Source: an uncultured Flavobacteriaceae bacterium
GTDB lineage: Bacteria > Bacteroidota > Bacteroidia > Flavobacteriales > Flavobacteriaceae
Assembly (NCBI GenBank): GCA_947503105.1
Contig: CANNCM010000008.1
Coordinates: forward strand, 1 to 50,061
Direction of reading: 5' to 3'
Length of the DNA: 50,061 nucleotides
The translations under genes were made by a program, and so were the position numbers. Shown here one piece after another: positions 46,101 to 50,061 of the stretch. The notes under the pieces were generated by a model. That model made no database searches. It was not told where the DNA came from and saw only the letters and a program-made list of their open reading frames with translations. The first letter of the stretch is position 1. Each line of letters opens with the position of its first letter.

Positions 46101-49100
46101 AAACACTAGATATTTTAGGAACACAATTACCAACCGATTATGTTGTTACCTATCATTCAGATTTTGCAACCGCTGAAGCGGGAACAGATAATTTAGCAAG
46201 TCCATATTTGAGTACTTCAAACGATCAAGAAATTTATGTCCGAGTAGAAAGCGCCGGAGGAGGTGGCTGTTTTATAGTTTCCCCCGATCCTTTATTCAAT
46301 TTAATCGTCAACAACAAAGCGACTGCCACAGCGCCATCAGATCTATCGGATTGTGATGCTAGTGGTACAGCTGCACTGGAGTCCACATTTGATTTAGACC
46401 AACAGACAGCTACCATTTTAGGAACTCAGGATCCTACAACTTTTACGGTTACTTATCATGCTACACCGGAAGAAGCAAATTCTGGCGCCAACCCTTTAAG
46501 CAGTCCACTGACGACAACGACTCGAACAATTTATGTTCGTGTAGAAGAAGATGGATTGCCAGATTGCTATGAAACAACACAGTTCGAAATCACCGTCAAT
46601 CCAAATCCAGAGGTAGCAGATCAAAACACAACGATTTGCAGTACCTCTACTGTAGATCTCATCTTAGGAGATGATGCAGACGGCCCATCGGTAGCGAGTT
46701 ATGAGCTTACCGCCATTACACCCGCTTCGGGCTTAGTGGCCGATGCTGCGAATGCCACCGTAGGAACAACTTTAGCATCAGATGCCATTGCCTTGGATGT
46801 ATGGACCAATGCCACAACGACACCATTAGATGTTGTGTATAGTTTTATTCCATATGATGCTATTGGTTGTACAGGTGCAGTCTTTACAGTTACTGTAACG
46901 GTCAGTCCAGAGCCAGAGGTAGCAGATCAAAACACAACGATTTGTAGTGCATCCGCTGTAGATCTCATCTTAGGGGATGATGCAGACGGCCCATCGGTAG
47001 CGAGTTATGAGCTTACTGCCATTACACCCGCTTCGGGCTTAGTGGCCGATGCTGCGAATGCCACCGTAGGAACGACTTTAGCATCAGATGCCATTGCTTT
47101 GGATGTCTGGACCAACACCACGACGACAGCACTTGATGTTGTGTATAGTTTTGTGCCAGTATCTTCGGACAATTGTACAGGGGCAACCTTTACAGTTACA
47201 GTGACAGTTAATCCAGAGCCAGAGGTAGCAGATCAAAACACAACGATTTGTAGTGCATCCGCTGTAGATCTCACCTTAGGGGATGATACAGACGGTCCGT
47301 TTGTAGCGAGTTATGAGCTTACTGCCATTACACCCGCTTCGGGCTTAGTGGCCGATGCTGCGAATGCCACCGTAGGAACGACTTTAGCATCAGATGCCAT
47401 TGCCTTGGATGTATGGACCAACACCGCTACGACACCACAAGATGTTGTATATAGTTTTGTACCAGTATCTTCGGACAATTGTACAGGGGCAACCTTTACA
47501 GTTACAGTAACGGTCAATCCAAATCCAGAGGTAGCAGATCAAAACACAACGATTTGCAGTACCTCTACTGTAGATCTCATCTTAGGGGATGATGCAGACG
47601 GCCCATCGGTAGCGAGTTATGAGCTTACCGCCATTACACCCGCTTCTGGCTTAGTGGCCGATGCTGCGAATGCCACCGTAGGAACAACTTTAGCATCAGA
47701 TGCCATTGCCTTGGATGTCTGGACCAATGCCACAACGACACCATTAGATGTTGTATATAGTTTTATTCCATATGATGCTATTGGTTGTACAGGTGCAGTC
47801 TTTACAGTTACTGTAACGGTCAGTCCAGAGCCAGAGGTAGCAGATCAAAACACAACGATTTGTAGTGCATCCGCTGTAGATCTCACCTTAGGGGATGATG
47901 CAGACGGCCCATCGGTAGCGAGTTATGAGCTTACCGCCATTACACCCGCTTCGGGCTTAGTGGCCGATGCCGCGAATGCCACCGTAGGAACAACTTTAGC
48001 ATCAGATGCCATTGCCTTGGATGTCTGGACCAACACTACGACCACAGCATTAGATGTTGTGTATAGTTTTATTCCATATGATGCTATTGGTTGTACAGGT
48101 GCAGTCTTTACAGTTACTGTAACGGTCAATCCAAATCCAGAGGTAGCAGATCAAAACACAACGATTTGCAGTACCTCTACTGTAGATCTCATCTTAGGGG
48201 ATGATGCAGACGGCCCATCGGTAGCGAGTTATGAGCTTACTGCCATTACACCCGCTTCGGGCTTAGTGGCCGATGCCGCGAATGCCACCGTGGGAACAAC
48301 TTTAGCATCAGATGCCATTGCCTTGGATGTATGGACCAACACCGCTACGACACCACAAGATGTTGTATATAGTTTTGTACCAGTATCTTCGGACAATTGT
48401 ACAGGGGCAACCTTTACAGTTACAGTAACGGTCAATCCAAATCCAGAGGTAGCAGATCAAAACACAACGATTTGTAGTGCATCCGCTGTAGATCTCACCT
48501 TAGGGGATGATGCAGACGGCCCATCGGTAGCGAGTTATGAGCTTACTGCCATTACACCCGCTTCGGGCTTAGTGGCCGATGCTGCGAACGCCACCGTAGG
48601 AACGACTTTAGCATCAGATGCCATTGCCTTGGATGTATGGACCAATGCTACGACCACACCATTAGATGTTGTGTATAGTTTTATTCCATATGATGCTATT
48701 GGTTGTACAGGTGCAGTCTTTACAGTTACTGTAACGGTCAGTCCAGAGCCAGAGGTAGCAGATCAAAACACAACGATTTGTAGTGCATCCGCTGTAGATC
48801 TCACCTTAGGGGATGATGCAGACGGCCCATCGGTAGCGAGTTATGAGCTTACCGCCATTACACCCGCTTCGGGCTTAGTGGCCGATGCCGCGAATGCCAC
48901 CGTAGGAACAACTTTAGCATCAGATGCCATTGCTTTGGATGTGTGGACCAACACCACGACGACAGCACTTGATGTTGTGTATAGTTTTGTGCCAGTATCT
49001 TCGGACAATTGTACAGGGGCAACCTTTACAGTTACAGTGACAGTTAATCCAGAGCCAGAGGTAGCAGATCAAAACACAACGATTTGTAGTGCATCCGCTG

Positions 49101-50061
49101 TAGATCTCACCTTAGGGGATGATACAGACGGTCCGTTTGTAGCGAGTTATGAGCTTACTGCCATTACACCCGCTTCGGGCTTAGTGGCCGATGCTGCGAA
49201 CGCCACCGTAGGAACGACTTTAGCATCAGATGCCATTGCCTTGGATGTCTGGACCAACACCACGACGACACCACAAGATGTTGTATATAGTTTTGTACCA
49301 GTATCTTCGGACAATTGTACAGGGGCAACCTTTACAGTTACAGTAACGGTCAATCCAAATCCAGAGGTAGCAGATCAAAACACAACGATTTGTAGTACCT
49401 CTACTGTAGATCTCATCTTAGGAGATGATGCAGACGGTCCGTCTGTAGCGAGTTATGAGCTTACCGCCATTACACCCGCTTCGGGCTTAGTGGCCGATGC
49501 TGCGAACGCCACCGTAGGAACAACTTTAGCATCAGATGCCATTGCCTTGGATGTCTGGACCAATGCTACGACGACAGCATTAGATGTTGTGTATAGTTTT
49601 GTACCAGTATCTTCGGACAATTGTACAGGGGCAACCTTTACAGTTACAGTAACGGTCAGTCCTTTGCCAATACCAGAGCCCGTAATTATTCCTTCTCAGT
49701 GTGATGATGATACGGATGGATTACAGACTTTTGACATGAGTGGAGTAGCCTCTCAGGTGGTTGGGACACAGGCGGACATGGTCGTGAGTTATCATGCTAC
49801 ACAGCAGGATGCCGAAGATAGTATTAACGCATTAGGTAATAGTATTACCACTACGGAGCCCGACGTACAAACGATTTATATTCGTTTGGAGAACAGCTTA
49901 ACGGGCTGTTATGCTGTAAGCACAACACAACTGGTGGTTGATGCATTGCCGGTTGTGAATTTGGAGGACAATTATGTTATTTGCTCGGACACATCTAGTG
50001 GAGGAATAGATTCAGTAGAGGTAGATCCAGGGCTTTCGTCAGCGATTTATAGTTTTATATG
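43175..50061 (+). CDS. Giant secreted M43-type metalloprotease with PKD-like repeats (3' end outside window)
   Basis: The reading frame is open for 2,295 codons and runs off the window. Signal peptide: residues 1-20 (ILLITFSVLNVFAQ). M43/pappalysin-type protease: zinc motif HELGHFFNLQH (234-244) and Met-turn MSYMDY (287-292), with nearby cysteine pairs. A CUB-like domain lies at about 350-455 and a PKD domain at about 480-565. A proprotein-convertase P-like domain is at about 615-785 (YLGDLDIEIISP, and WSLSFDP near 779). At about 787-1145 are several modules with C-D-x-N-D-G-x-x-x-F-D-L motifs typical of type IX exported adhesins. Ten PKD-like repeats occupy 1146-2165, followed by another C-D-D-D-T-D-G module. 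A C-terminal type IX sorting domain is expected beyond the window but not seen. Probable role: a surface or secreted protease/adhesin. The substrate is unknown. Confidence 0.9.
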   Translation, partial: MKKNILTILLITFSVLNVFAQQRTCGMEEHMEELMKDPVFARQWAENQKKFNAELLRRQNIQQRSIMDEIVIPVAVHFPEAQETDRACLEALAQNQIDILNGDYTATNADANLWNVASAFYPGVNHGVANIKFCIATSNHPDNTDDDLVEGGPAVTIGYDFGGGNETDPAWGGYMNFLIKDIGGGLLGFSPLGGNIAAGQAVTMNLGAFGSGAGCPDSGIVPGAPYDLGRTVTHELGHFFNLQHPFSGSCATDDGIADTPNIIDPNYGCPNPGTIDGCVDGEFALTMSYMDYGNDACLYMFSEGQTDVVDAYVAGLEAQFKPNTIPVCVETPVYTMTDGSIDTCNGLFYDSGGATGNYSDNENYTFTICPDTDGQVIQLDFTSFETQTNADILSIYNASDATDPATLIGDFSGFNTDDSPGTIIATGTNPTGCLTIVFTSSPGASFSGWQANISCQDPPAECQTILSQLDTASPQPNEEGFILVCPGEEITLTGSGTFSEPGGGDGATYQWETGDGTVIDGQTATFSFDEPGVYVANLNVWDTNTSIFPEGCRNTNLINQIIKVSTTPDFTGTRPAVNPLCYGDTTTITPVVTPTPYFNECTPPESEVTFLPDGSGVSYETSIIVDCFESDQTLDDISQLVEICLELEHSYLGDLDIEIISPTGQIVVLQNQGGGSANLGIPWATSTVDGESTNTTPGEGSLYCFVPDDSYPTLVDGIESGGSFPSGDGPGEYTDSFVPAGTYSSDESLDGLIGSSLNGSWTIRITDNIGADNGYIFSWSLSFDPTIQPPNLSFTPEIVSGYWDDDPTITDTNGDTITIAPDTDGQFCYTYTAVDNFDCEYSYEVCVDVLPEIIYDTPTDLFICDQPAPPYIFDLSQNEQLMLVPTPTPDDYVVTFHNSLEDAENDANAIDDIVNYDGVDQEEIFVRFEYLDSNCFEIESFLLKLIDLPQIFPADDLILCDDLNNDGVEEFDLEQQTLDILGTQLPTDYVVTYHSDFATAEAGTDNLASPYLSTSNDQEIYVRVESAGGGGCFIVSPDPLFNLIVNNKATATAPSDLSDCDASGTAALESTFDLDQQTATILGTQDPTTFTVTYHATPEEANSGANPLSSPLTTTTRTIYVRVEEDGLPDCYETTQFEITVNPNPEVADQNTTICSTSTVDLILGDDADGPSVASYELTAITPASGLVADAANATVGTTLASDAIALDVWTNATTTPLDVVYSFIPYDAIGCTGAVFTVTVTVSPEPEVADQNTTICSASAVDLILGDDADGPSVASYELTAITPASGLVADAANATVGTTLASDAIALDVWTNTTTTALDVVYSFVPVSSDNCTGATFTVTVTVNPEPEVADQNTTICSASAVDLTLGDDTDGPFVASYELTAITPASGLVADAANATVGTTLASDAIALDVWTNTATTPQDVVYSFVPVSSDNCTGATFTVTVTVNPNPEVADQNTTICSTSTVDLILGDDADGPSVASYELTAITPASGLVADAANATVGTTLASDAIALDVWTNATTTPLDVVYSFIPYDAIGCTGAVFTVTVTVSPEPEVADQNTTICSASAVDLTLGDDADGPSVASYELTAITPASGLVADAANATVGTTLASDAIALDVWTNTTTTALDVVYSFIPYDAIGCTGAVFTVTVTVNPNPEVADQNTTICSTSTVDLILGDDADGPSVASYELTAITPASGLVADAANATVGTTLASDAIALDVWTNTATTPQDVVYSFVPVSSDNCTGATFTVTVTVNPNPEVADQNTTICSASAVDLTLGDDADGPSVASYELTAITPASGLVADAANATVGTTLASDAIALDVWTNATTTPLDVVYSFIPYDAIGCTGAVFTVTVTVSPEPEVADQNTTICSASAVDLTLGDDADGPSVASYELTAITPASGLVADAANATVGTTLASDAIALDVWTNTTTTALDVVYSFVPVSSDNCTGATFTVTVTVNPEPEVADQNTTICSASAVDLTLGDDTDGPFVASYELTAITPASGLVADAANATVGTTLASDAIALDVWTNTTTTPQDVVYSFVPVSSDNCTGATFTVTVTVNPNPEVADQNTTICSTSTVDLILGDDADGPSVASYELTAITPASGLVADAANATVGTTLASDAIALDVWTNATTTALDVVYSFVPVSSDNCTGATFTVTVTVSPLPIPEPVIIPSQCDDDTDGLQTFDMSGVASQVVGTQADMVVSYHATQQDAEDSINALGNSITTTEPDVQTIYIRLENSLTGCYAVSTTQLVVDALPVVNLEDNYVICSDTSSGGIDSVEVDPGLSSAIYSFI
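46610..49669 (+). repeat. Ten in-frame tandem 306-base repeats (102-residue PKD-like module)
   Basis: Copies begin at 46610, 46916, 47222, 47528, 47834, 48140, 48446, 48752, 49058 and 49364, always exactly 306 bases apart. Each encodes EVADQNTTIC near the start, a nearly invariant core (ITPASGLVADAANATVG), and a variable end. Variation falls in three places: STSTVDLI or SASAVDL(T/I) at the start, the NATTTPL/NTTTTAL/N(T)(A/T)TTPQ block, and an end of FIPYDAIGC or FVPVSSDNC. The block is GC-richer than its surroundings by eye. It resembles PKD-like domains of Bacteroidota surface proteins. Confidence 0.95.

Noticed and set aside
47311-49353. Four near-identical 68-codon minus-strand open frames (at 47311, 47923, 48229 and 49147)
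   Set aside because: They are the antisense of the 306-base repeats and recur only because the repeats do. They have no start context or independent support.
46610-49669. CRISPR or minisatellite interpretation of the repeat block
   Set aside because: The repeats are 306 bases long, contiguous without spacers, in frame and encode a protein module.

Overview
The window is a stretch of chromosome from a low-GC member of the Bacteroidota, almost certainly a gliding marine-type Flavobacteriaceae. Supporting signs are the type IX secretion genes porU and porV next to gldJ, a fused secDF, secreted proteins with Bacteroidota-style signal peptides and lipoboxes, no obvious Shine-Dalgarno sequences, and several promoters of the Bacteroidota form (TTG, about 20 bases, TAnnTTTG). 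There are no insertion sequences, phage genes or CRISPR arrays. Coding density is high, and no gap between genes exceeds 300 bases.

Layout. 1-2.9 kb: a terminator, an unknown secreted protein, a family 2 glycosyltransferase and an acyl-CoA dehydrogenase. 2.9-8.7 kb, plus strand: anmK, a NhaD-type Na+/H+ antiporter, an exbB-exbD-tonB energy-transduction operon and folC, then tRNA-Val(UAC). 8.9-17.7 kb, minus strand: a run read porU, porV, cdd, pdhA, pdhC and a small membrane protein. 17.9-25 kb, plus strand: gldJ, murF, (tRNA-Val(GAC) on minus), a YwaF-like membrane protein, a short-chain dehydrogenase, ffh and folD. 24.9-29.1 kb, minus strand: a HerA-like ATPase, a lipoprotein, an alpha/beta hydrolase, an RluF-type pseudouridine synthase and a VOC protein. 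29.1-39.1 kb, plus strand: queE, asnB, gyrB, a DUF6588-like protein, mdh and secDF. 39.2-42.5 kb, minus strand: folE, cysS, yidD, lgt. 42.7 kb to the end, plus strand: a small secreted protein followed two bases later by a very large secreted M43-type metalloprotease gene that runs off the window.

How they work together. Much of the window serves the cell envelope. SecDF, Ffh, YidD and Lgt move proteins into or through the inner membrane and lipidate them. ExbB, ExbD and TonB carry proton-motive force to the outer membrane. PorU and PorV finish type IX secretion, and GldJ supports gliding and type IX secretion. MurF and AnmK make and recycle peptidoglycan. The large protease at the right edge is a plausible client of the type IX system. 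The rest is core metabolism: pyruvate dehydrogenase E1-alpha and E2, malate dehydrogenase, folate enzymes FolC, FolD and FolE, the 7-deazaguanine enzyme QueE, AsnB, Cdd, CysS and GyrB.

Most unusual feature. The protease gene contains ten tandem copies of a 306-base (102-residue) PKD-like module with no length variation. They are arranged as a higher-order repeat of three module types, with signs of exchange between copies. The encoded block of more than 1,100 residues contains no lysine or arginine and is strongly acidic.
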